The notes: generated by a model not told the origin, from the sequence alone. Counted from the stretch's first letter, positions 8,406-15,734 are shown. The stretch is 64,000 bases of DNA from Empedobacter brevis NBRC 14943 = ATCC 43319 (GCF_000382425.1 NZ_KB908301.1:1-64000), one strand, 5' to 3'. Numbers and translations: made by a program.

Positions 8406-9023
8406 TTAATACTCGTTTTCTTCTTCGTCCTCGTCCGTTATGTCTGTCGAACAATCGGCAGTAACCTCTGCCACCTTTGGCAGTTCGGGTGTGGCTTCTT
8501 CCATTGCTCCGAAAAGGCTCGGTGTGGCAAACTTGTTTGACAATTCCGTTTTGCGTTTGCGTATCTCGTCCGCTTTTTCGGGGAACTCGGTTATGTCGGG
8601 AACTTTCATCCATGCTTCACGGAACTTGCCCTCTTTTTCGAGTTCGTCAGCCTTTGCCATTCCATCTTTAAATTTCTTGTCTTTGGCTTCTTTTTCCTTT
8701 TTGTCTTTCTCGGTCTTTTCTTTCTCCATTGCCGATTGCTTTTTGACTTCTTCCATTTGTTTTAAGAATTTTTCCATATCCACCATTACACCCGAAACGG
8801 TTTTAATAGGTGCTTTTATCTGCTCAAAAAATCCCTCGTCAAATTCCTGTGGTGTGGCGTTAAACGTCAATGGGGGAATGAGGTTTTTGGCACTATCTCC
8901 GCATTGTTCGTTGTTGAGCAGTACCGATACGATAAGATTGTTTTCTGCTCCTTTGGAAATGTTCAGTTGTAATACTCCTGTAAAGTCCAAAGCTTGTATC
9001 TGATTGAAAAAATTGGTGTTCAT
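8406..9023 (-). CDS. PRTRC system protein E
   Basis: The 205-residue protein begins with MNTNFFNQIQALDFTGVLQLNIS and LIPPLTFNATPQEFDEGFFEQI, the hallmark of the PRTRC E N-terminal domain. A long charged, Lys/Glu-rich coiled-coil region follows (about 95-165). The tail is acidic (ITDEDEEENEY). It is the first gene of the PRTRC cassette on this strand. Function is unknown; the family travels with conjugative or integrative elements. Confidence 0.85.
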   Translation of the reverse strand: MNTNFFNQIQALDFTGVLQLNISKGAENNLIVSVLLNNEQCGDSAKNLIPPLTFNATPQEFDEGFFEQIKAPIKTVSGVMVDMEKFLKQMEEVKKQSAMEKEKTEKDKKEKEAKDKKFKDGMAKADELEKEGKFREAWMKVPDITEFPEKADEIRKRKTELSNKFATPSLFGAMEEATPELPKVAEVTADCSTDITDEDEEENEY

Positions 9024-9035
9024 CGTTCTGAAATT

Positions 9036-9230
9036 TTAATTGTTAACTATTCGTTTTTTGATTGCTGTGAGTTTCTCGTGTATGTCCACCCAATAGGCTT
9101 TTTGTCTTTTATCGAAGTCTGAAAAACTTTTGTCCTCGTGGCTGTACCCTGTATTTCTTTTAGCTATTTTGATAGCTTCTTTTAAGTCGGTTATTTCAAT
9201 TTCACAACCGTTCTAATCGGTTATATACAT
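9036..9230 (-). pseudogene. Small element gene with in-frame amber codon at position 6
   Basis: The frame starts ATG 9230, MYITD, then TAG (9213-9215), then continues open for 58 residues (NGCEIEITDLKEAIKIAKRN... to IVNN) before TAA at 9036. The ATG overlaps the TATAA end of the upstream gene, as expected for a coupled downstream gene, so the amber codon looks like a point mutation (for example CAG to TAG). The product is of unknown family. Read-through or suppression cannot be excluded. Confidence 0.6.
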
Positions 9231-9670
9231 ACCTCTGTAATTAATTGTGATAATGGAAATTCCTCTGACCAAAATTCTTCGCTCGTGTGCTTTCCGTAGG
9301 CTTTATACATTGCTGTTCCTGTCTTATATAGTACAAGCCTGTAACAGTCCAAGCTATTTTCGGGTACGGATAATGTTTGGAGTTCTTCTTTGTCAATATC
9401 CACGTATGCCATAGGCTTACTTTCAAGCCATTTGTATAAATCGGGGTTGTCGTCCTCGTCAGCCGTATAAAAATCTACTGCCGTATCGTAATAGTTCAGC
9501 GATTGTAAGAAGTAATCTTCTGCAAACGGCTTAACCATTTCAAGCCTTTTTTGTTGTTCCTTTTTCCAATCTTCCGTAATGTGGACTATGGCAAAATTGC
9601 AATTGTCCCATTCGCTGTTTGTACCTGCTTTGAGTAGTACGTATGCTGTTGGTTTATCTGATAATTTCAT
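9221..9670 (-). CDS. Hypothetical protein of the integrative element
   Basis: The 149-residue acidic cytosolic protein (KPTAYVLLKAGTNSEWDNCNFAIVHITEDWKK near the N-terminus; YRLVLYKTGTAMYKAYG near the C-terminus). I do not recognise a named domain. Its start overlaps the end of the Api92-like gene by 17 bases and its stop overlaps the ATG of the amber-interrupted gene, so it sits in a tightly packed operon of element-specific proteins. Confidence 0.7.
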   Translation of the reverse strand: MKLSDKPTAYVLLKAGTNSEWDNCNFAIVHITEDWKKEQQKRLEMVKPFAEDYFLQSLNYYDTAVDFYTADEDDNPDLYKWLESKPMAYVDIDKEELQTLSVPENSLDCYRLVLYKTGTAMYKAYGKHTSEEFWSEEFPLSQLITEVCI

Positions 9671-10169
9671 CGTTCTGAATGTTAGTGTTGGTAAACTGAT
9701 TTTCGATTTTACGTTCCAATAAGGTTTCTAAAATTTCGTATTCGCTGTCGTACTCTTCGCCCTCGAAGTGATAGGTATCTGTTTCTTCGTTAAACTCGAA
9801 CTGCTCAAAATCTTCGCACTCCAAAAAAACATCTGTGAGTAACTTGTCAGCAAATGTTGCCCTGCCACATACACAGTTACCTAATTCCTCATAGTCCTGT
9901 GTGAAGTTCACGTTATAGTGTTCTGCTATCTTTTGTACTTCTACAATATTGGGCGACCATTTTGTTTCATATTGGAATAAGCCTGTAACATCATCGTTTT
10001 GATAGATTTCAAAGAAATAACCACCGTTATGCTCCGAAACAAATTCGGGTAACTGTCCGCATTCTTCTTCCTGTTGTTTTTCAGCCATTGATTTGAATAG
10101 CTGTTGTATCTGTTCGATTGCTTCGGGTTCTCCCTCGAAAACAACCGTATTACTGCACCAATTAGCCAT
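9654..10169 (-). CDS. Api92-like/DUF1281 ferredoxin-like domain protein
   Basis: The 171-residue protein opens with MANWCSNTVVFEGEPEAIEQ, the characteristic start of the ferredoxin-like Api92-type domain found on phages, plasmids and integrative elements. Conserved features include GGYFFEIYQ, TKWSPN and NVNFTQDYEE, the last followed by a Cys pair (NCVCG). The C-terminal third is very acidic. The function of the family is unknown. It probably belongs to the same transcript as its neighbours. Confidence 0.75.
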   Translation of the reverse strand: MANWCSNTVVFEGEPEAIEQIQQLFKSMAEKQQEEECGQLPEFVSEHNGGYFFEIYQNDDVTGLFQYETKWSPNIVEVQKIAEHYNVNFTQDYEELGNCVCGRATFADKLLTDVFLECEDFEQFEFNEETDTYHFEGEEYDSEYEILETLLERKIENQFTNTNIQNDEIIR

Positions 10170-10188
10170 AATCGTTTATTGTTTAAGG

Positions 10189-10572
10189 TTATGAATGTGA
10201 TTTTTCAGCGGTGTAAACGCCATATACATAGTAGCCGAATGACTGCTCCCAAAGGCGTATTAAACCGTTCGTGTCTATGTAGAAATACTCTGTACGATTG
10301 CAGTAGATAATATGTACTGTTTCGTTCTTGTGCTTCTTTTCAAGGCTCTCGCCTTTAGCCATTTCTTTTGCTTCCTCTATGGTTTTTGCTTTCATATCCT
10401 GCTGTCTTGTATCGTTAAAAATTTCTACTATATCCACAATGGCACATTCGGGACAACCCTCTGCGGTTGTAATCTGCTGTATTGCTCCCTGCTTTCCACT
10501 TAATGAAAATACTCTTAGCATTGTCGTACCTGTGTCGTGCTTCAGCGTTGCTTCATATATTCCTATTGTCAT
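10189..10572 (-). CDS. Hypothetical protein of the integrative element
   Basis: The 127-residue soluble protein has a GCPECAIVDIVEIFND stretch containing a CxxC-like Cys pair and a C-terminal aromatic region (TEYFYIDTNGLIRLWEQSFGYYVYG). No named family was recognised. It follows DUF932 after a spacer carrying a strong hairpin and precedes the Api92-like gene by 19 bases. Confidence 0.65.
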   Translation of the reverse strand: MTIGIYEATLKHDTGTTMLRVFSLSGKQGAIQQITTAEGCPECAIVDIVEIFNDTRQQDMKAKTIEEAKEMAKGESLEKKHKNETVHIIYCNRTEYFYIDTNGLIRLWEQSFGYYVYGVYTAEKSHS

Positions 10573-10588
10573 AGCTTTTGCTTTTAGT

Positions 10589-10616
10589 AGGCTACCACCG
10601 ATTAAGGCGGTAGCCT
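10589..10616 (-). other. Intercistronic hairpin downstream of DUF932
   Basis: AGGCTACC (10589-10596) pairs perfectly with GGTAGCCT (10609-10616), extendable inside the loop. No T-tract follows on the minus strand, so it is more likely an mRNA processing or stability element than a terminator. Confidence 0.55.
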
Positions 10617-10624
10617 GTGGTTAT

Positions 10625-11698
10625 TTAATTAAGGTTTAGGATTTCCGCACCATCCAAAGCAAAGGCGGTACACAATTCAAATGCTTTCTGCGTTTTCTGT
10701 TGAGCCGTTCCACCTAATACAATGCTCTGCAACTTGGCTTCATCATCTTTGTAATTTCTTACGTTCTGATAGTAGCCTGTTACGGCATTATATGCCCCGA
10801 ACAATGTACCTTTGGTGGTGTCCATTTGCTGTGTGTCGCTTATCATCGCATAGGTAAAAGCATTATCAACCACGTTTTTGAATACGGTTGAAATTTCATC
10901 TTCCGCACCTTTGTTGATTAGCTCTAAAGTTTCCTTGTTCGGGCAAAGTGCCAATTGGATTAGCTTTCTTACTTCTCGGTCAGACACTTTTACCTTTGTC
11001 CAATTGTTGAAAATGCCCTCTAATTGGTTGCTCAATGTGTTGGCAAGTCCCATAATCTTATGAGCGTTCTCGATACGCTGTTTTGCTCCCGAAGTATGTT
11101 TGATACGGACTACATTGGTCATATTGCGTAACGAAGCGTTTAAGGTGTTTTGGCAAACGATACGGATAGGTGTAAACGCTGCGGTAATACTTCCGCTACC
11201 ATCGTGCGAAGTGGTTAGGAAAATGTACTTTTCCGTAACATCATCGCCATTGCCCACTCGGATATAATCGGGCAGTTTGGCTGTGATAAAAATACGTTCT
11301 CCGTTACCCAATGCTCCTGCGGTTTCGTAGAGAATACCCTCGCCACCGCCTACAATGGCATCAAAGAAATTAAAGGCTTCACGGTTTTGTACGATGTGGT
11401 AATCTTTACCGACTACTCCCAAAACTGCGTTATTGTCGGTGCGTATGTTAGCGAAATAGTTAGGTACTTCCAATTCACTACTGCCTATCTCAATACCCTG
11501 TGCTGTTTCGATGATACCCGAACCTTTGGTAAACAATGGGGATTTTACGACTTCGTAATCTAACCCTGCGTGTCGGATAGCTTCCTCACTCGTTGGGTAT
11601 TGCTCCACGATTTGCCCCAAACCGTGCCACGCCTTTTGCTGTACTGAAAAAAAACTATGTTTTCCTGTTTGCTCGTTGAAATTGATATTATGTGCCAT
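10625..11698 (-). CDS. DUF932 family protein
   Basis: The 357-residue protein has the family hallmarks: WHGLGQIVEQYPTSEEAIRHAGL near the N-terminus, then NRTDNNAVLGVVGKDYHIVQN-type and EAFNFFDAIVG segments, and TPIRIVCQNTLNASL in the middle. DUF932 proteins are phage/plasmid-borne, of unknown activity, and are common in Bacteroidota integrative elements next to ssb, as here. It is full length. The ssb gene lies 43 bases upstream in the same orientation. Confidence 0.85.
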   Translation of the reverse strand: MAHNINFNEQTGKHSFFSVQQKAWHGLGQIVEQYPTSEEAIRHAGLDYEVVKSPLFTKGSGIIETAQGIEIGSSELEVPNYFANIRTDNNAVLGVVGKDYHIVQNREAFNFFDAIVGGGEGILYETAGALGNGERIFITAKLPDYIRVGNGDDVTEKYIFLTTSHDGSGSITAAFTPIRIVCQNTLNASLRNMTNVVRIKHTSGAKQRIENAHKIMGLANTLSNQLEGIFNNWTKVKVSDREVRKLIQLALCPNKETLELINKGAEDEISTVFKNVVDNAFTYAMISDTQQMDTTKGTLFGAYNAVTGYYQNVRNYKDDEAKLQSIVLGGTAQQKTQKAFELCTAFALDGAEILNLN

Positions 11699-11741
11699 TT
11701 TGATAAAATTTTGATGTTAAAAAATGATTGAATGTTCTTGA

Positions 11742-12134
11742 TTAAAATGGGAGGTCGTCCTCTGTCCCCTGTGCTGTAAATCCGTTGCTTTCAGATTGTG
11801 CAGTAGCCTGTATGGTTTCGGTTCTTTTGATACCTCCGTGAAACTTGATGTTTGAGGTATGGAAATTCAAACCTGCTTTCGGCTCTCCGTCTTTGCCTGT
11901 CCACGCTCTCGTGCTTACCCTGCCTGTGAGTTCTACCAATGTGCCTTTGGTCAGTAATGATGCTACCTTTGCAGATAGCCAATAGGCACAGTCGAAGTAG
12001 GTCGTTTGCTCAATGCGTTCGCCCTGTTTGTTCTTGTAGCTTTCGTTGGTAGCTACTGAAAAGTTTACTACTTGTTTGTCCTGTGACGTTGTGCGTACTT
12101 CCGCATCTCTTGTCAGTCTTCCGATGATGTTCAT
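11742..12134 (-). CDS. ssb: Single-stranded DNA-binding protein
   Basis: I place the start at ATG 12134, giving MNIIGRLTRDAEVRTT and 130 residues; the longer frame to 12233 adds a basic, non-conserved leader. The OB fold is clear: VVNFSVATNESYKNKQGE, TTYFDCAYW, LTKGTLVELTGRVSTRAW. The C-terminus is the acidic tip EDDLPF that binds partner proteins in SSBs. It probably protects element DNA during transfer or replication. It is the most upstream gene of the element's left-reading operon after the integrase. Confidence 0.9.
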   Translation of the reverse strand: MNIIGRLTRDAEVRTTSQDKQVVNFSVATNESYKNKQGERIEQTTYFDCAYWLSAKVASLLTKGTLVELTGRVSTRAWTGKDGEPKAGLNFHTSNIKFHGGIKRTETIQATAQSESNGFTAQGTEDDLPF

Positions 12135-12621
12135 AATCGTTCTTGTTTTAAAAGTTTTACATTTTGTTACGTTCGCTTTTCTCGTTTCCTGCTTCCTGTT
12201 GTGGTTTGCTTCGCTTCGCATAATTTTTTCCAAAAGAAAAACCGGAAAAAAGAAAGCAGACTATCAAGGCGGTCAAGAGGAAAAGCCAAAAGGAAACGGA
12301 ATAATTGGAGGGTACCTTTAGGGAGGAAACCGTTTATGCCGTAGTCTTTTGGCTGGGATTGAGCGTGGGGTGACCGCCGTACTTTGGCTGCCTTTTTACC
12401 GGTTGATTATGGAAATATTTTGTCCTAAATTTTTATTGTAATTGACCAGGCTATTAAAGCCTATCCAGAGAGATTTGAAAAATGAAACTGAAAGGGTAAT
12501 GGATAAGGAGTTTATTTTTCAATTTTCTATTTAGAAAACAGCCTTAAAAAGCTCTTTTATGAGAGAGGGAAACAAAACGCAGGGAGATAAATGTGCTTTG
12601 GCTGTAAAAAAGTACGGGCAT
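12135..12621. other. Gene-free stretch between ssb and the integrase terminator
   Basis: No credible gene is seen on either strand. The plus strand is purine-rich with repeated GGAAA-type runs (12230-12330) and a short GC-rich block (12340-12410). The promoter for the minus-strand ssb operon should lie here, but no TAnnTTTG box stands out. The composition resembles non-coding regulatory DNA of integrative elements; an oriT or regulatory role is not excluded. Confidence 0.4.
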
Positions 12622-12650
12622 AAAAAAAGCAGAACCTATAAAGTTCTGCT
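12622..12650 (-). terminator. Rho-independent terminator of the integrase gene
   Basis: On the minus strand AGCAGAAC and GTTCTGCT (12650-12643 and 12635-12628) form a perfect 8-bp stem with a 7-base loop, followed directly by seven T (12628-12622). It lies 28 bases after the integrase stop. Confidence 0.85.
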
Positions 12651-12677
12651 CTGTTAAAAGGAAGTGTAATAATCTAA

Positions 12678-13928
12678 TCAGACGATTGCTAAAAATGCTT
12701 CTTCCATTTCTTGAAATTTCGGAGCCACCAAATCCATATCCTTACTGATTTTCTGGCTGGTTATTTTAGCATAAATCTGTGTGGTGGAAATGTTTTTGTG
12801 TCCCATCATTTTACTAAGGCTTTCAAGCGGTACGCCTTCGGTTAAGAACATCGTACCAAAAGTGTGTCTTGCCGTATGAAAGGTTACTTTCTGTTCTGTA
12901 ATGATCTCCGCTGTTTCAATCAATTTACTGACGTGATTGTTACAGGTTACATTTGTAGGAACCGGGAAGATAATTTCGTTCCTCGTCGTACCTTGATATT
13001 TATCAATGATACGTTTTGGGATTTCCATCAACCTAACATTGGACGCAATATCCGATTTCTTTCTCCTGCTGATGATCCATTGATGACCATCAAAGAATGA
13101 TTGGATATTATTCCGAGTTAATTTCTTAATGTCTGCATAAGCAAGTCCGGTGAAACAACTAAAGATAAAGAGATCTTTTACAAGCTCATATCTTGGGTGT
13201 GACGGTACGCATTTCATCAGCTTCTCAACATCTTCTTTCAAAATGTAACCTCTGTCGGTTTCCTGCATATTTATCTCATAATCCTGAAAGGGATTATCAC
13301 GTATCAAGCCTTTTTTGATAGCCAATTCAGCGAGACTTAACACCGGCATCGTGTAAACCCAAACTGTATTATGAGCTGATTGCAAATCGTATCGGAGATA
13401 AAAATCAAATTCCCTGATAAACTCGGCAGTCAATTCCCGGAATGCCATATCATCACGATGATAACGTTCTTTAATAAAATTGGTAAGATGGTTGTAAACC
13501 GTGATATACTTGTTGTAAGTGCTTTGTGAACGTTCTTCTTTTTCGACCAATCTTTTAAAATCTTCGTTTTGATCGTTGAATACTTTTAGTATTGCATCAT
13601 CCATGACACCGACACCAAGAAAAGAAAGCTTTACTTTCTGTGCGGTGGCAAAACCTTCGTGTTTCTGCATATCTTCGTATATCTTGTCGATACGTCCACG
13701 TATGTTATCCAGTTTTTGGTTAATGTTCAATGCAACGGCACTTTTGCCCTCAACTCTTCCATACTTTAAATCCCAATTATTGGGGTTTATTTCTAACTTT
13801 GTACCCAAAGTCTTAGCTGTTCCGTCAATGGTAATACGTGCCATAATCGGTGCATTACCGTTCTTTTTCAGTTCGTTCTTTTTCAAATAGAAAAGCAGTT
13901 TGAACGTCGATTTTTTTATCTGCTCCAT
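12678..13928 (-). CDS. Tyrosine-type site-specific integrase of the integrative element
   Basis: The 416-residue protein has an N-terminal arm-binding domain (FKLLFYLKKNELKKNGNAPI, TIDGTAKTLGTKLE), a core-binding SAM-like domain (about 110-210) and a catalytic domain. HTARH (about 351-355), GHKNISTTQIYAK and Tyr near 384 are the C-terminal catalytic set. Where the first catalytic Arg normally sits, the sequence is CFTGLAYADIKK (about 258-269), without Arg. This variant is common in Bacteroidota integrases and resembles IntDOT. It should mediate excision and integration of the element; the attachment site probably lies to its right, between 13.93 and 15.5 kb. Confidence 0.88.
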   Translation of the reverse strand: MEQIKKSTFKLLFYLKKNELKKNGNAPIMARITIDGTAKTLGTKLEINPNNWDLKYGRVEGKSAVALNINQKLDNIRGRIDKIYEDMQKHEGFATAQKVKLSFLGVGVMDDAILKVFNDQNEDFKRLVEKEERSQSTYNKYITVYNHLTNFIKERYHRDDMAFRELTAEFIREFDFYLRYDLQSAHNTVWVYTMPVLSLAELAIKKGLIRDNPFQDYEINMQETDRGYILKEDVEKLMKCVPSHPRYELVKDLFIFSCFTGLAYADIKKLTRNNIQSFFDGHQWIISRRKKSDIASNVRLMEIPKRIIDKYQGTTRNEIIFPVPTNVTCNNHVSKLIETAEIITEQKVTFHTARHTFGTMFLTEGVPLESLSKMMGHKNISTTQIYAKITSQKISKDMDLVAPKFQEMEEAFLAIV

Positions 13929-14162
13929 AACTCAAATGTTTGATGTTTAAAATTAAATTATACTGAGTTACATGGAAATGGAGAAAGTAGAGCAAAATAC
14001 TGAAATATAGTCAGTTAAGTTATATCATTACCTTTGTTAATCGGTAACGAATTAGTAACTTAACCTTGTCATTTTAAGCCCAAAACCTATCAGACACCGA
14101 GTTCCAAACTAAGACTACTGTTTTATAAAGCATTGTATAGCAAAGGCTTTAACCGTTTTGCT
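13929..14162. other. Integrase-gene upstream region; possible integrase arm sites
   Basis: This AT-rich spacer holds short related words (GTTAAT, GGTAAC, TTAGTAACTTAACC near 14035-14066) that could be arm-type integrase sites, but I could not define an att core. One TACCTTTG (14029-14036, plus strand) matches the -7 consensus without an obvious gene start after it. Confidence 0.25.
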
Positions 14163-14170
14163 TATCTTTG
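14163..14170 (+). promoter_or_regulatory. Candidate -7 box for the orphan gene at 14216
   Basis: TATCTTTG is a perfect TAnnTTTG match. Transcription would start near 14177, about 39 bases before the ATG at 14216. This argues against the longer TTG-initiated frame, which would begin inside the promoter. Confidence 0.55.
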
Positions 14171-14215
14171 CTTTTTATTAATCTTTTTTACATAAAAGAT
14201 ATTGATTCTTATTCA

Positions 14216-14809
14216 ATGATTTTAAATGAATTAAAAAAAATAATATTGAAAAAATTCAAAATTGGTAAACAATATGGATGGAAAGATAACACAGAATTAG
14301 TTTTATTATTAATGGATATTCTATCTTGTCCTTATTTAAATTTAAAGATGAACAATAAGGAGATAGATGACTTAAGGAGTATAGCTATTAGAATACACGA
14401 GAACTTAATAAAGCCTTCTGAAAATCAACAATTATATTTAAAAGTTCTCCGAAAAAGCATAGATGATTTTAAAAATCATAGTTCATTCTATAAAATTGAT
14501 AAGAGATCCCAGAAAAAAATATTGTCACGCTCAGAAAAATACATACTTGAAATTCAAAAACCAATTTTCGAAAGAAAAAACATTTATTGTTATGAAGAAG
14601 AATTTTCAAAATCATTAAAAGATTTCGAATATTATTATGAAATAAAAAGTATTGACAAGTACTCTTTTAAAAAAGAATTATTAACTTTACTCGAAATTAA
14701 AGATAATCAAATTGCACTAATTGAACAGGAAAGATTTTGGTTTACAAAATGGACTGAGTTTGATTTTGGTTTAGAATTGCAAGCCAAAAGAAGTCAAGAA
14801 GTGTATTAA
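14216..14809 (+). CDS. Hypothetical AT-rich orphan protein
   Basis: The 197-residue Lys/Ile/Glu-rich cytosolic protein, predominantly helical, contains LRSIAIRIHENLIKPSENQQ and a Trp/Phe-rich tail (ERFWFTKWTEFDFGLELQ). I recognise no family. I chose ATG 14216 because the upstream -7 box overlaps the earlier TTG start. Codon use is far more AT-rich than the neighbouring integrase. A terminator-like hairpin follows 80 bases later, so it seems to be a one-gene unit. It may be element cargo or a genomic-island gene at the insertion site. Confidence 0.6.
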   Translation: MILNELKKIILKKFKIGKQYGWKDNTELVLLLMDILSCPYLNLKMNNKEIDDLRSIAIRIHENLIKPSENQQLYLKVLRKSIDDFKNHSSFYKIDKRSQKKILSRSEKYILEIQKPIFERKNIYCYEEEFSKSLKDFEYYYEIKSIDKYSFKKELLTLLEIKDNQIALIEQERFWFTKWTEFDFGLELQAKRSQEVY

Positions 14810-14889
14810 AATATACCGTAACTGACAGTCAGAAATGACAACACACACAAACGGTGTAAGTAAACTCTACAATTGAGTTCTTACTAAAA

Positions 14890-14925
14890 AGTAGTCTGAG
14901 TTCAGGGACTACTTTAAATTTTAAA
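14890..14925 (+). terminator. Terminator-like hairpin after the orphan gene
   Basis: AGTAGTC (14890-14896) pairs with GACTACT (14907-14913), followed by an interrupted T-rich run (TTTAAATTTT). A second imperfect stem (GTAAG/CTTAC) lies just upstream near 14857-14885. Confidence 0.5.
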
Positions 14926-14971
14926 AATAGTACTGGCTATAACATCGTATTGGCGAAATGGCGGTTTAAGG

Positions 14972-14998
14972 GAGAAATTGAAAATTTCTCTTTTTTTT
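14972..14998 (+). terminator. Strong rho-independent terminator without an adjacent gene
   Basis: GAGAAATT (14972-14979) and AATTTCTC (14983-14990) form a perfect 8-bp stem with a 3-base loop, followed by eight T. No coding gene ends nearby. It follows a 75-base segment (about 14914-14971) that may itself be a short transcript. Confidence 0.75.
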
Positions 14999-15048
14999 GT
15001 CGCAATAGCCTTTTATATTTACTTTTATCCCTTTTTTTAAAAAAAAAT

Positions 15049-15160
15049 AAAATCACAGTTTATCCAAAAATGTCAAAAACGACATTAAATGTTCGACAGA
15101 AGTATCTTTCAGCCCGCAAAGACAAATGGTACCTTTGGAAGGCAAAGAGTACCATTTTTT
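15049..15160 (+). ncRNA. Candidate small RNA, copy 1 of a tandem pair
   Basis: Bases 15049-15121 form a block about 75-80% identical to 15224-15296. It contains AATGTC/GACATT (a local stem) and the most conserved core, TTCGACAGAAGTATCT then TTCAGCCCGC. Immediately after it AATGGTAC (15125-15132) pairs with GTACCATT (15149-15156), with an inner TTTG/CAAA pairing, followed by T6. This gives a roughly 112-nt transcript with its own terminator. No consensus -7 box is preserved at the expected position upstream, so this copy may be weak or silent. No ORF explains the conservation. Confidence 0.5.
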
Positions 15161-15207
15161 ATTTATTCTTAAATCATATCATTTTCTTCATTATGTTTTT
15201 ATAGAAT

Positions 15208-15215
15208 TATTTTTG
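15208..15215 (+). promoter_or_regulatory. Candidate -7 box for the second tandem small RNA
   Basis: TATTTTTG matches TAnnTTTG and ends 8 bases before the conserved block starts at 15224. The predicted transcription start therefore coincides with the start of sequence conservation. Confidence 0.5.
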
Positions 15216-15223
15216 AAAAACTG

Positions 15224-15337
15224 AAAATCAAAGTTTATTTAAAAACGTCAAAAATAACATCAATGGTTCGACTGAAGTACCTGTCAGCCCGCTAAGAAAC
15301 CTCAATAGAGAAATCTATTGGGGTTTTGTTTTTTCTA
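15224..15337 (+). ncRNA. Candidate small RNA, copy 2 of a tandem pair
   Basis: The conserved 73-nt block (15224-15296; core TTCGACTGAAGTACCT then GTCAGCCCGC) is followed by a terminator. CCTCAATAGA (15300-15309) pairs with TCTATTGGGG (15314-15323; one G-U pair) and is followed by TTTTG and a further T-run. A -7 box lies just upstream. The predicted RNA is about 112 nt, the same size and layout as copy 1, while the terminator stems are unrelated in sequence. That is the pattern expected of duplicated sRNA genes with a conserved functional 5' domain. The structural class is unknown to me. Confidence 0.55.
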
Positions 15338-15457
15338 TACTTTTTAAGTCATATTTCAAAGAGTAGAAGAAAAACAAAAAAACATAAATGAAGTGTGTAA
15401 GATTTCTTAGGATCACTTTGTATTACGTGGGATAATGAAATAATCCTCACTCTCTAC

Positions 15458-15527
15458 AAAAGCTTCAACAATTTGTTTGGAGCTTTTAGTATTCTTATTC
15501 ATTAAAAAAGTAATTCATTACTTTTTT
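15458..15527. other. Two consecutive inverted repeats ahead of the helicase promoter
   Basis: AAAAGCTTCA (15458-15467) pairs with TGGAGCTTTT (15478-15487). Then AAAAAAGTAA (15504-15513) pairs perfectly with TTACTTTTTT (15518-15527) around TTCA. The second palindrome abuts the -7 box at 15529 and could be an operator or a terminator for incoming transcription. Confidence 0.5.
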
Positions 15528-15528
15528 G

Positions 15529-15536
15529 TATCTTTG
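15529..15536 (+). promoter_or_regulatory. Candidate -7 box for the DEAD-box helicase operon
   Basis: TATCTTTG is a perfect match to TAnnTTTG. Transcription from about 15543 would give a leader of about 190 nt before the helicase ATG at 15735. Confidence 0.65.
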
Positions 15537-15542
15537 CACAAT

Positions 15543-15734
15543 AATATCAATTAAAGGCTTCTTAATATTTGCTTTTCTGTACAGGTTTTTTACTTCAGTT
15601 TATGCTTCAGCTGCCAAATTTTATTATCACAACACGTACATTTTTTATTTAAATGCAGACTTTTCATTTTTAGAAAGTAATTTTAGAACATCAAAATGTG
15701 CGATAAATTATTTTTTAAATACCCAAGTTAACGA
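15543..15734 (+). other. Long 5' leader of the helicase/cold-shock operon
   Basis: The leader of about 190 nt has no convincing ORF and contains pyrimidine-rich tracts (a TTTTTTACTTCAG region near 15588-15600). A cold-shock type, temperature-sensitive leader is plausible because both downstream genes belong to classic cold-shock families. I did not derive a specific structure. Confidence 0.4.

Noticed and set aside
8440-9003. Long plus-strand open frame of 187 codons antisense to PRTRC E
   Set aside because: Ser/Phe-rich mirror of the Lys/Glu-rich coiled coil; PRTRC E is the recognised gene.
12046-12321. Plus-strand open frame of 91 codons antisense to ssb
   Set aside because: Its hydrophobic residues mirror the ssb codons, and the tail lies in the purine-rich spacer. 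No start signal or homology pattern.
14950-15204. Plus-strand open frame of 84 codons over the tandem small RNAs
   Set aside because: It runs through two terminator hairpins, and the second module does not preserve the frame, so conservation is not protein-driven.
14820-15340. Integron-like attC array
   Set aside because: The repeats lack paired GTTRRRY/RYYYAAC core sites and no integron integrase is nearby. Terminator-bearing small RNAs fit better.
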